From the NCBI GenBank assembly GCA_024234995.1, contig JACKNF010000013.1:21594-85593 (forward strand): a stretch of DNA of 64,000 bases. Direction: 5' to 3'. Under the pieces are notes generated by a model, which searched no databases, was not told the DNA's origin, and saw only the letters and a program-made list of their open reading frames with translations. The position numbers and the translations under genes are program-made. Position 1 is the stretch's first letter. The number at the start of each line of letters is the position of its first letter. The stretch comes from Gammaproteobacteria bacterium. Lineage in GTDB: Bacteria; Pseudomonadota; Gammaproteobacteria; Competibacterales; Competibacteraceae. This document shows positions 11,001-18,881 of the stretch, in pieces.

Positions 11001-12466
11001 CTATACCCCGCCGGGATATTGGCAACGTGTTCAGCCAATATGCACAACTGGCGGCGGCGCTCTGGAGTAGCCCATGCCCACAAATGCTCACGGGTTTGGG
11101 CGGCCCAACGCCGCACCGCCACGCTGCTGGCCCGCCCATGCAAGCGAGCAATCGCAGGACCCAGCTCCTGGCACCACGTCTGCGCCCGTGATTCCAGCCG
11201 TTCTTCTTCCAGCCATTGCTGGTGAATTCGCCCGATCTCACGCAGTGCTACACGCAATACGAACGCATCGGTTTCGGTATCGAGAACGGCTGTTAATCCA
11301 TCACACAATGATTGGATCAATGCCGGTTCAGCCCACAGTAGCGGAGCGATTTGCAGCAGTGCTGCTGCCCGTACTGGCGGCGCGGGATCATCCCGGACCA
11401 TTTGTTGCCAGATTGACAGCGCCGTTTCCAAGGGCAGTGCGGGTAAGGATTCGGCCAGACCTTGACGGACATAGGGGCTGGGATCTTGCTGTACCGCCGG
11501 CAACAGTGCTAGCAATACGGGCAACGTCTGGAGGTTCCGGCCCACCAGCTGCGCTGCCCGGCGCCGGACAAATAAATCATCGCTGGCTGTACCCGGCTGG
11601 GTGAACCGGGCATTTAACACCGTTGCCAGTGAAGGAGGATCGAGCGCTTCCAGCAGTTCAAGCGCTTCGGTCTGAATCCACACAGCCTGCCGGTGATCCA
11701 GGGCAGCGCCGTAGAGATAACGCAGAGTGGTACCCGCAACTGCGGCGGTCTGCCCGATTGCTGGCAGTTCGTGCAGCACAGTTGCCAGCGCGTGAAATGC
11801 GGCGATGCGGACCCGTGGATCGCCATCGTGAGCCAGCAGCGGCAACAACCGCGCCTCTAGCCCAAGGCGGCGCCATAACCACAGAGAGTCATGCTGCTCA
11901 CTCAATTGTTTCAGCAGGCGGGCGCTCACGAAACCCAGCCGCTCCAGCACAAAGGCCAGCCGCCGGTCACCGGCCGCCCGCTGACGTTGACAACGCTCCG
12001 CCAGCGCGTCGTAGCCTAGCCAGCGCTGGAAAGCCCGGCGGTCACCGATCCGTTGCCGGCGGCTCGCGCCAAGATGGTGAGCGAACGTGAGCAGGTGGTG
12101 CTGGCGCTCTGGTTCGGTAACAGCCTGCCGGTAACGCTGGCCATACTCGGTCTGTAAGCGCCGTAATTGATCCAGACGAGCGGTTTGCTGCTCAAGATCG
12201 TAGTTGAGAAAAATGAATAATCGATAATGGATTGCAACCGGCAACGCCCAATCCGGCGGATCGTCACGCACACCGGGCCAGTCCCGCATAAAACCAGCCG
12301 CCAATTGCTCCAGCAATGCCTGGGAAGCACGGGCTAACACCGGCGGCAAACCATCCCGCAATGTCTGCTGAACAGTCTGGAAGCTCACATTCAGCCACGG
12401 TTTGCGTGGTTCGCTCCAGCGGCGCTGACGGGGCGGCGGCGCCTTGGGATGGCCGGACACACTCAT
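8090..12466 (-). CDS. HEAT-repeat/PgsB(CapB)-like polyamide ligase fusion
   Basis: A 1458-residue protein whose middle is clearly PgsB/CapB, the ATP-dependent Mur-ligase-like amide ligase of poly-gamma-glutamate synthesis. Visible motifs: one membrane helix (about 760-782) with an Arg-rich stretch, P-loop GGWGTRGKSG (797-806), SKTTGCEA (824), WECMG (876), NTYPDHEDIQGP (903), NGMSANE (1032) and NNRADR (1069), each matching the PgsB order (GIRGKS, GKTTGTDA, SECM, DHMDVMGP, NGFAAND, NCRADR). Bacillus PgsB is about 393 residues; here about 750 extra residues precede it, including alpha-helical HEAT-like repeats (about 200-420), and about 250 Arg/Glu-rich helical residues follow. The ATG overlaps the stop of the upstream barrel gene (ATGA). 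Role inferred: polymerising an amino acid, possibly glutamate, at the inner membrane. The substrate is not shown by sequence. Confidence 0.9.
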   Translation of the reverse strand: MSVSGHPKAPPPRQRRWSEPRKPWLNVSFQTVQQTLRDGLPPVLARASQALLEQLAAGFMRDWPGVRDDPPDWALPVAIHYRLFIFLNYDLEQQTARLDQLRRLQTEYGQRYRQAVTEPERQHHLLTFAHHLGASRRQRIGDRRAFQRWLGYDALAERCQRQRAAGDRRLAFVLERLGFVSARLLKQLSEQHDSLWLWRRLGLEARLLPLLAHDGDPRVRIAAFHALATVLHELPAIGQTAAVAGTTLRYLYGAALDHRQAVWIQTEALELLEALDPPSLATVLNARFTQPGTASDDLFVRRRAAQLVGRNLQTLPVLLALLPAVQQDPSPYVRQGLAESLPALPLETALSIWQQMVRDDPAPPVRAAALLQIAPLLWAEPALIQSLCDGLTAVLDTETDAFVLRVALREIGRIHQQWLEEERLESRAQTWCQELGPAIARLHGRASSVAVRRWAAQTREHLWAWATPERRRQLCILAEHVANIPAGYSRRLPRALASNDADLGRLLALLAQNGHGFDLRRNCFGAWLTRGQTLGFRAWRWLYEIRHPATDKRQAFRHTVGRIYYGNLRVPSSILAELAETKVPGEPLLDSVEAGWRPYLPLVDELISSLDQWNRTLRRYTSEGVTEIVAPRALWRRLRARTVLTVRFAGYARLRNWREGSQQNPAAYLQAIVRLGFTVRLLPYPVESGLPLEPDPLVKRFFPSTVDKPPDAPFEKARLPLLESGVSRLGQGLALWPAVDWARLWERFREYFFSAYQNSLFDLSVFLAVAGGLFFGQHVYATQRIRRARRRRALVMGGWGTRGKSGTERLKAALINALGFGVVSKTTGCEAMFLHAYPFGPLKEMFLFRPYDKATIWEQGDVLRLADRLHADVFLWECMGLTPAYVHILQRQWMRDDVATITNTYPDHEDIQGPAGYNIPEVMTEFIPAQSLLLTSEEQMLPVLRDAAKQLGTEVKTAGWLEAGLLTEDVLERFPYEEHPYNIALVLALAEELGVARDFALKEMADRVVLDIGVLKRYPQAQVRNRGLEFINGMSANERFGCLNNWQRMRFDRQDPEQEPGVWITTVVNNRADRIPRSRVFAGILVADLSADRHFLIGTNLDGLQGYIREAWEEYIQGLSLWPDDAKVTGALRVLKQQAGWQRIPTAAGQLTQRLTALLKHLGVTGPPRPPPEFWRDPSGLKTWLAAQDVAEEHSSELAAHLIEEGQCFDDYQALAARVASSTPEQRAALDQAFHEHLWRWFARKLVVIRDAHASGEQIIARIVQETPPGMEHRLMGIQNIKGPGLDFVYRWQAWETCRQACQRLRDADPLIARQGLQELASFQEFGVLSAGEVQETLALVRGRGVAQNEYFQAELTLIESNLQQALDAVHAQTQTQNESSGLLHRVAGAIEAFLDAGDAIRRRRLANRIYRDLTDERISRQRAALELRELIHRQKGGWLEKRIRAWLTVLRGDRIAV

Positions 12467-15400
12467 TGCGGATAATCCTCACCCGGTGGCGCATCCTGGC
12501 GATTGTTGAATTCCAGCGGCAACTGCCGCTCGCGCAGGCCGCGAAAATCCACGCTGCGGAAATCCCGGTAGCCGCGCCCGCGATCCGGGAACCATTGGGC
12601 CGACAACCAGGCGCCATAGCTGCGGCTGTCCAGGTCGTACTGCATCCGCAGCTCCAAATTCAACCGGCCCTGGCCACCCCCGCTTTTGTCCCATAGCAAA
12701 TGGCCCAATACAGTGCGGTTTTGCGTCGCCTCGGGCCGGTCCCAATCGTGGTTGCCTTGTGCGAAATAATAGGTCCAATCGTAGCCAATACCCGCTTGCC
12801 AGCTGCCCAATTGCTGCTTCCAGCCGATGCCGGCATTGAATTGCTCCGGGTCCAGCAGATTCCCATCCTCGTCCGAAGTCAGGGCTACGCTGCCATGCCA
12901 CAGAGCATCCAGCCAAGGCTGGTAAACCAGCGTATCGGCAAGCACCAGTCCGTGCCGGTGGAAATCTTTATACGTGCTGAACACATCCTGGTCGACATAG
13001 CCCGGCCGGCCGTCAAAGCCGGATTGCTGATCCAAATAGCGCGTGAAGAACCCCAGGCTGGGCGTGTGATGCAGTTTCGGCGTGAGGTCGCGGCGCTGGC
13101 GGATCTGGCCGCGCACCGTGGAATTCCAGGCCCAAGCCCCGGATTGCTGGGCGTAGCCCTCCCAGCTCAATTGATAGGACACGCCGGGCCAATCGCTTTC
13201 GTGCTGCCAAAGACCTCTCAGCCCGAAGGTGGGATCGCCACGCTGATGCAAACGGTAGAGCGCCTCCATTTCATAGAAGTTGTGCCAGTCATCGTCGTAA
13301 TACCGGTAATGACCGTTGATCTCCAGATACTCGTCAGCCAGTCCACCGCTGCCTTCATTTGGCGGAGGAATCGAGCGTGCCAGCGTTGCGCCCAGTCCCC
13401 AAGTCCCGGCTTGCTGCTCACCCAGGGCATAGCGGTCCGCCATCACCCAAGTTGAAGGCGGCGGCGCTTCGGGAACCTGTGCGGGCGCGTCCGGGACCGG
13501 TTCCAGCGTCCAGCGCGTGATGCGCGGCGGAGTGGTTTCGCGAGGGGCGTCCAGCACACGCTGGCGATGGACGCGAAATAGCGCCTCACTCTGGCCAATA
13601 GCGGGGCGCAGCTCCAGGTCGTGCAGCCCCGGACCGAAATAGCGATAGCGGCTGCTGAGCGCCCCGCTCCGCCATTCGTCGATACGCAGCCAGGCCGGTC
13701 CTTCCAGCCGGCTTTGCCAAGGCTCCGCAAGGGTGGCGATCTGGTACAGGCGCTTGAGGCCGCTGGTAACCGGTTGAAAGGCGCCGCCCCGTTGCTCACG
13801 GACCCGGACCCGCAAGAACTGGTTGGCCGCCGGATCGGCCAGACCGATGCGCAGTACATGTTCACCCGGCGGTATTGTGACGGTTAGCGGCTGGCGGGCG
13901 GCGTCCGGCGTGAGCAATACCGGCTGTTCTTGCTGACCATCCAGCTGATGCCAGACGATCAGCGGCTGCGGTGGCAAGTAGCGCAAATCCATGACCTGCA
14001 AATCGATTTGCAGCCGGGCCGGGGCCGGGTTGGCCGTCAGCAGCCCCAGTTGTTCAACGCCGGACAATACCTGCTCATCTGCCGCCGCGAGCGGGGTCAA
14101 CGCCTTGCGCACCCGTAACAAAGGGGTTTCCGGTTGCCAGCCAGACGTTTCGAGGTAGCGCAAGCCGGCGCTGCGGGTGACCGCCAGGAACGGCTCCCAA
14201 TCCGCGCGGCGGCGCAAGCGGCGCAACAGCGGTTCCACTCCTGGCGTTCCGGGCTGGGCGGCAACCGCCTGTTCCATTCCGGGCAGACGCTGAGCCAGTT
14301 GCTCGGGATGCTGCTCCACGTCCCAGAGTGTTTCAATCAAGCGGCTGCGCAGAATCTGTGCTGGACCGGGCGGTGGTCCGGGCCACGCCAGACCCGCAGG
14401 ATTGGAAGCCGCCACGTGATTCAGCGTGGCTCGCAAGGTATCCGTGTCCAGCTGGAAAAGCGGTTGAGGCGGCAATGGCAAGGGTTGTAGTTGACAGCCA
14501 GCAACCACTTGCACCGGCAATCCGGCTTCTTGCAGGGCAGCGTCCCAAGCCGCAGGATCGCGCCGGATGCCTGCCCAGCCGGACGGTGGCCATGTCCATG
14601 TGTCACGCACGTTCTGCTTTGATTCGCCAGGCGTCCATCCCAGCGCCGCCGCGGCGACTGCCGCTGGCGTGGGTTCCGGCAAGACGGACAAGGGCTGTTC
14701 CGGCCGCCAGACCAGCGGCGCCACCAACAGTGCGTGCTGGTGCGCGGCGATTTCCACGACATGCAGACCGGGGCCGGCCGTGTAGTCCAGACTGATCAGC
14801 CGGCCCGGCTGCGCGGTGACATCGCCAACAAGGGTCAAGCCCTGACTGGGCCGGTCGCCGGTGATAGGCAGCCGCTCGATACGGCCGCCATCGCGGACCA
14901 GCAGCCAGTCATCCAGCGGCTGCTCCGGTTCATCCGCCGGATGCAGCAACCGGGCAGTGAGCCGCAGGCGGGCCGGGCCGTAAACGGTCAAGCGGACCGG
15001 GTGCTCCGGCTGAGCACGAAAGGTTTGAGCAAACAGGTCTCGTTCCACGGCATGGAGCGCTGCCGCGCCGGCGTGATCGCTGACCAGATATTCCGCATTG
15101 CGCCATAACCACGGTCCCGGATGATGCATCGACCAAACCACCCAGCCGGTGACAGCGCGCTCCCGCGCCGCCACATCCGCCGCACTGAGCTGGCCGCGTA
15201 GCGCCAATCCTTCCTCCAGCGCAGCGGCCAGCGCATGGCCCGTGGGACCCGCCTCCCGCCATTCCCGCAGCGCTTCGGGGTAATGGCCTTGCTTCTCAGC
15301 ACGATAGCCGCGCCAGAGAGCACGCTGCGCGGCGTCAGGCAATCGCTCCAAGGCATGATCGAACACCCGCTGCCAGCGCAACCGGCCGGCGGCGCGCAAC

Positions 15401-17910
15401 ACGATCTCCACCGGCCATTCTGCTGGCGGCAACGCCAAGGCGGTCATCAGCGCCAGATCAGGCTGATCCTGTTCCAGCAATAATCCAGCCAGTTGGCGCA
15501 ACCGGGTTGGATCGGGCCGGCGGACGGCCGCCACTCCGGTCAACGTCAGCAATGACTCGGCATCTTCAGCGGCGGTATAGCGTTGCATCAGTCTAGTGAA
15601 TGCCCGTTCCTGCACTCGATCATCAGGGTCATAGGCAAATATGCCGCGCAACATGAGTTCAGCGAGAAATTCCTCATTCAACTGTTCAAGCGCCTGCGTC
15701 TGGCCCGTCACCGCTTCTTCCCGTATCAGTGGATTGGCCGCCTCGCTCAATGTGCTCCACTGCTCCAATGCCGGCAGCCATTGTTCGCTTTGCGTCAGCC
15801 GGCGCGCGCCGGTCAGGGCTTTTTCGCTGACTGGCGATTGGGGAGCAGGGGCCGGGGCCAGTCCGGCCATGAAATGCCGGGTCTGCGTACTCAGCAGGCG
15901 CAGCAGCGGCTGCCAATGATTGGCCAGTTCCCGCCGGGCGTCACGGTCTTCGGCGAAACCGGTTTCAGGGGATGCGGGTCCGGCCTGCACTGGAGAATCA
16001 GCGGCCTTCCGCAGCCGTTGCTGAAATTCGTGGTACACCGCGCCCGGACCCAGCCGCCGGACCATGTCCAGGTACGCGCTCTCGGAAAGCTGATAAGGCC
16101 GGCTGGCGCGGTAATGCAACGCGACTTGGAGCGGCTGGCCAGCGCCACCCAAGCGGATGCGCCGCACCCCGGCGGGCAATGGCAATTCCATCATCGCTGC
16201 TGGAACCAGCGCCCCCGGTGTTTGCCAGGCGCCAAACGGCGCGGTCAGCGTGGTCGGCACCGGCACGCCATGCCGCTTACCGAGCAACGCCAACGCTGCC
16301 TCGCCGGGGCTGGGCAGAAACAATGACCCGGCCAGTTCCGGTGGTTGAACCCGCACCGGGACCGGCGGCTGGTCATCGTAGCGCAGCCATAGATCGACTG
16401 GCTGATCAAGGCCGGATGGATTGAATGCCAGCCGCAATCGTGAAGGTGTCTGCCGTTCTGGCAATCGATATTCCAATTCGGCCTGCGGCGGCAATTCCAG
16501 CAGGTAGGCGGGACTCAGCGTATTGAGCGCATCCACGCTGAACCGCTCGGCGATAACCGCTTCCCGTAGCCGGTCCGCCTGCGCCAGCAACCGGCGGCCC
16601 TGCAACCAGACGAACTGCTGCGGGGTGGATGATGGCTTGTTGACCGGCAGCAGCGGGCGGTAAAAAGTAAACAACCCGAATAAGTCTTGGGCCTGTCCAG
16701 CCAGCCGCGGATCTTCGCGATGCGCCAGCGCCGCCTGTTGCATCGCGATCGATGCAATTAAACCACCATCCCGGTATTGATTATCGCGCCCCAGACGCAG
16801 CGCTGTTCGTTCCTCTCCGGCCAGAGTCATCCGCTCCAGAGGATGGGCCAATTGCTTCGGGGTCATGTCCCAAATTGAGCCGTGTTCGACCGGCCGGGCC
16901 GCCCGCGCCTCCGCAGCGGTCAATGGCGGCGCATTGAGAGAAGGGAGCAGATAATCAGAATCATCCTGAGCCAGCACGCGGGCATACAGCGGCAGGGTCG
17001 ATTCCAGCGCCAGCTCATGTTCACCGGCCGGCAGCTCCAGATAGCCGGTTTCCAACCGGCCCAAGGTTTCGGCGCAGCCATCCACCCAGACCGCCTGCCG
17101 GGTCTCGGCACCCGCTGCAAAATCCAGCGCTTGCCAGGGCCGGCCATTCAACCGGGCGTAGATGCGGTATGTCTGACGCGTTTGCGTTTCAGTGAGCGGA
17201 TAGCGCAGCCGGTGTTCCAGCGCCAGCCGTATCGGCCCGCGTACGTGCAGCCGTGCCGGCAGCCCGGCTGGCAATAGCCAATAAGGCTGAGCGGCTGCCT
17301 GGCTGCCGGGCCGCAACCCGGCCTGGGTAACAGGCAGCGATTGCTCACCGGCAAAGGGCTGCATTGAAAAATCCACCCTATCCCGGTAAGGCGCCGGTTC
17401 GCTCAACGCATCCCGCCGCGACACAAACAGAGCCGCTTCGAGAGCGTCGCGCGCCACGGCAGGCCGGCTGATGCGCACCAGCCGCTCTTCCGGCCAATCT
17501 GGCGGCAGCAGCAATGAATCCCCCTGCGCCGAAGGCTGCACGGCTGCGCCAACATAGAGTCCGGAACCGTTGGAAACCATGAACTGCAAATCTTGCGGGT
17601 TGAGCCGGCCCTGGGGACGGTCGACCCGCAGCCCTTCGCTGGCAGGCACCCAAACCGTCGTACTCTCGCCGGAGGACAGACGGACCCGGTAATACCGGTG
17701 AGATTCAGGCCAGGCTGTTTCCTCGCTGCCGCCAGATGCAGGAAACGGTTTGGCGCCTGTTACCCACAGCGGTTCATCACGCACATTATCCCACCGCAAC
17801 GGCAGCGGATAGCGCCCGAGCAAATCGATCTGCACCGGATCAGGGCTGGCAGCGGCGGGCATCGCTGCCAATAGCGTCATCCATGCCCAGACGCGCATCC
17901 GCTTTGGCAT
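12463..17910 (-). CDS. Giant outer-membrane export-type protein (beta-sandwiches, TPR-like helices, C-terminal barrel)
   Basis: About 1815 residues. The frame is open to 18126, but MPKRMRVWAWMTLL at 17910 starts a good signal peptide ending PAAAS, and its ATG shares one base with the upstream stop (TGATG). After the signal come beta-rich modules with recurring P-A/P-G-x-H-x-L strands, a helical TPR-like solenoid (about 700-910), more beta modules, and a C-terminal region (about 1487-1815) of alternating aromatic strands (YRLHQRGDPTFGLRG, AGIGYDWTYYF) typical of outer-membrane beta-barrels. The TPR-plus-barrel layout recalls PgaA and BcsC, which export polysaccharides; similarity to them is architectural only. 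I infer it is the outer-membrane exit for the product of the adjacent PgsB/PgsC-like proteins. I recognise no named family. Confidence 0.8.
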   Translation of the reverse strand: MPKRMRVWAWMTLLAAMPAAASPDPVQIDLLGRYPLPLRWDNVRDEPLWVTGAKPFPASGGSEETAWPESHRYYRVRLSSGESTTVWVPASEGLRVDRPQGRLNPQDLQFMVSNGSGLYVGAAVQPSAQGDSLLLPPDWPEERLVRISRPAVARDALEAALFVSRRDALSEPAPYRDRVDFSMQPFAGEQSLPVTQAGLRPGSQAAAQPYWLLPAGLPARLHVRGPIRLALEHRLRYPLTETQTRQTYRIYARLNGRPWQALDFAAGAETRQAVWVDGCAETLGRLETGYLELPAGEHELALESTLPLYARVLAQDDSDYLLPSLNAPPLTAAEARAARPVEHGSIWDMTPKQLAHPLERMTLAGEERTALRLGRDNQYRDGGLIASIAMQQAALAHREDPRLAGQAQDLFGLFTFYRPLLPVNKPSSTPQQFVWLQGRRLLAQADRLREAVIAERFSVDALNTLSPAYLLELPPQAELEYRLPERQTPSRLRLAFNPSGLDQPVDLWLRYDDQPPVPVRVQPPELAGSLFLPSPGEAALALLGKRHGVPVPTTLTAPFGAWQTPGALVPAAMMELPLPAGVRRIRLGGAGQPLQVALHYRASRPYQLSESAYLDMVRRLGPGAVYHEFQQRLRKAADSPVQAGPASPETGFAEDRDARRELANHWQPLLRLLSTQTRHFMAGLAPAPAPQSPVSEKALTGARRLTQSEQWLPALEQWSTLSEAANPLIREEAVTGQTQALEQLNEEFLAELMLRGIFAYDPDDRVQERAFTRLMQRYTAAEDAESLLTLTGVAAVRRPDPTRLRQLAGLLLEQDQPDLALMTALALPPAEWPVEIVLRAAGRLRWQRVFDHALERLPDAAQRALWRGYRAEKQGHYPEALREWREAGPTGHALAAALEEGLALRGQLSAADVAARERAVTGWVVWSMHHPGPWLWRNAEYLVSDHAGAAALHAVERDLFAQTFRAQPEHPVRLTVYGPARLRLTARLLHPADEPEQPLDDWLLVRDGGRIERLPITGDRPSQGLTLVGDVTAQPGRLISLDYTAGPGLHVVEIAAHQHALLVAPLVWRPEQPLSVLPEPTPAAVAAAALGWTPGESKQNVRDTWTWPPSGWAGIRRDPAAWDAALQEAGLPVQVVAGCQLQPLPLPPQPLFQLDTDTLRATLNHVAASNPAGLAWPGPPPGPAQILRSRLIETLWDVEQHPEQLAQRLPGMEQAVAAQPGTPGVEPLLRRLRRRADWEPFLAVTRSAGLRYLETSGWQPETPLLRVRKALTPLAAADEQVLSGVEQLGLLTANPAPARLQIDLQVMDLRYLPPQPLIVWHQLDGQQEQPVLLTPDAARQPLTVTIPPGEHVLRIGLADPAANQFLRVRVREQRGGAFQPVTSGLKRLYQIATLAEPWQSRLEGPAWLRIDEWRSGALSSRYRYFGPGLHDLELRPAIGQSEALFRVHRQRVLDAPRETTPPRITRWTLEPVPDAPAQVPEAPPPSTWVMADRYALGEQQAGTWGLGATLARSIPPPNEGSGGLADEYLEINGHYRYYDDDWHNFYEMEALYRLHQRGDPTFGLRGLWQHESDWPGVSYQLSWEGYAQQSGAWAWNSTVRGQIRQRRDLTPKLHHTPSLGFFTRYLDQQSGFDGRPGYVDQDVFSTYKDFHRHGLVLADTLVYQPWLDALWHGSVALTSDEDGNLLDPEQFNAGIGWKQQLGSWQAGIGYDWTYYFAQGNHDWDRPEATQNRTVLGHLLWDKSGGGQGRLNLELRMQYDLDSRSYGAWLSAQWFPDRGRGYRDFRSVDFRGLRERQLPLEFNNRQDAPPGEDYPQ

Positions 17911-18755
17911 CAGAGCCGTACCCCCGCCAGGCAGCCGCCGAATTGATCTCGCAATGCAGCATTGACACGGAGTTGTTCCCGGACGGACCGCACCAGTTCG
18001 ATATGCACAAAGGCGCTGCTGCCCAACGCCCGCAGCGTCTGGCCGATTTGATTGGCCGTGCCGCCCAGCTCCCCAATCTGGATGGGATAGAGCAATACCG
18101 GCTCGGTGATTACCCCGCCCAGGCAATGGGCGGTTTGTTCAGCCGCCCGTGTCGGCTGGCTTTGGCCAGCGCTGATAATCGCCCCGGCTGTCCGGCCTGC
18201 CTCCGTTTTGCGCTTTTCGGCGGCGAAACCGTGCAGTTGCAAGATTGCACTGGCTGGCTGGGAGAATGCAGCCGCCTTGCTGAAAGCAAGCAAATGGCTC
18301 TCGGGCAGATGCGCCAGATCGGCATCGACTGTTTCATCGTCTTCATTCTGATAACGGCGCGGCGCAGTACTCCAGGCACCGGCCGCAAACTGGCCCTGGG
18401 CAAACAGGCGCAGCGCAATGAGCCCCGTGAATTTATCGCTTAAGGCATGCGGCGCCTGGAGAACCGGACGGCTGGCCGAGCGTGCAGCGAACGTGTAGAA
18501 GCCACGCCCCCAGCGCTGGTCCGGCCGTTCCCGGACAACGGTAAAGACGTGGCCCTGCTCGGTCACCTGCTCTAACTGAAATCCCAAAGCGGCCCAGTCC
18601 GCTGCTAGCGCTTCGCCGGTCTCGCCGGCGAAGGTCCGCCGGAATAGCTGTTCGGCCTGCTCCAGTTCGTTCGACGCCGGCGCCCGGTAATCGCGGCTCT
18701 GGCTATCGTTCCATAGCGCTTCCAGAATAGAGGCTTGGGCAGGGGCTGCGATCAT
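17910..18755 (-). CDS. Unknown small exported-type protein of the polymer cluster
   Basis: 281 residues from the ATG at 18755. No family recognised. The N-terminus (IAAPAQA before SILEALW) looks like the end of a signal peptide, but the hydrophobic part is missing and an in-frame TGA lies 12 bases upstream. No Shine-Dalgarno sequence is evident. The preceding gene ends in ATGA at 18882-18885, opening another frame that contains IILLMIA, so the true start may lie upstream and be separated by a frameshift. The C-terminal half has RAAEQTAHCLGGVI and short alternating segments resembling secreted beta proteins. It overlaps the downstream barrel gene by one base, so it belongs to the same translation unit. 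Probably periplasmic; function unknown. Confidence 0.7.
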   Translation of the reverse strand: MIAAPAQASILEALWNDSQSRDYRAPASNELEQAEQLFRRTFAGETGEALAADWAALGFQLEQVTEQGHVFTVVRERPDQRWGRGFYTFAARSASRPVLQAPHALSDKFTGLIALRLFAQGQFAAGAWSTAPRRYQNEDDETVDADLAHLPESHLLAFSKAAAFSQPASAILQLHGFAAEKRKTEAGRTAGAIISAGQSQPTRAAEQTAHCLGGVITEPVLLYPIQIGELGGTANQIGQTLRALGSSAFVHIELVRSVREQLRVNAALRDQFGGCLAGVRL

Positions 18756-18881
18756 GGTTAGCGATCATTAACAGAATGATCCGCCCGCCGTACCCATACG
18801 CATACCTTTCTTGCACAGGAGGATGGGGATGGGAAGCACAAACGGTTGCCGCAATAGAATTCTCGTAAGACAGAGATAGAT

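Noticed and set aside
8090..12466. Calling the PgsB-like protein a MurC-F or folylpolyglutamate ligase
   Set aside because: The order of motifs (membrane helix, GTRGKSG, KTTG, ECM, DHxDxxGP, NRADR) fits PgsB/CapB and not those ligases.
12463..18126. Longer reading of the barrel gene from 18126
   Set aside because: The extra 72 residues have no signal and lie on top of the 281-residue gene; the signal peptide and TGATG overlap favour the start at 17910.
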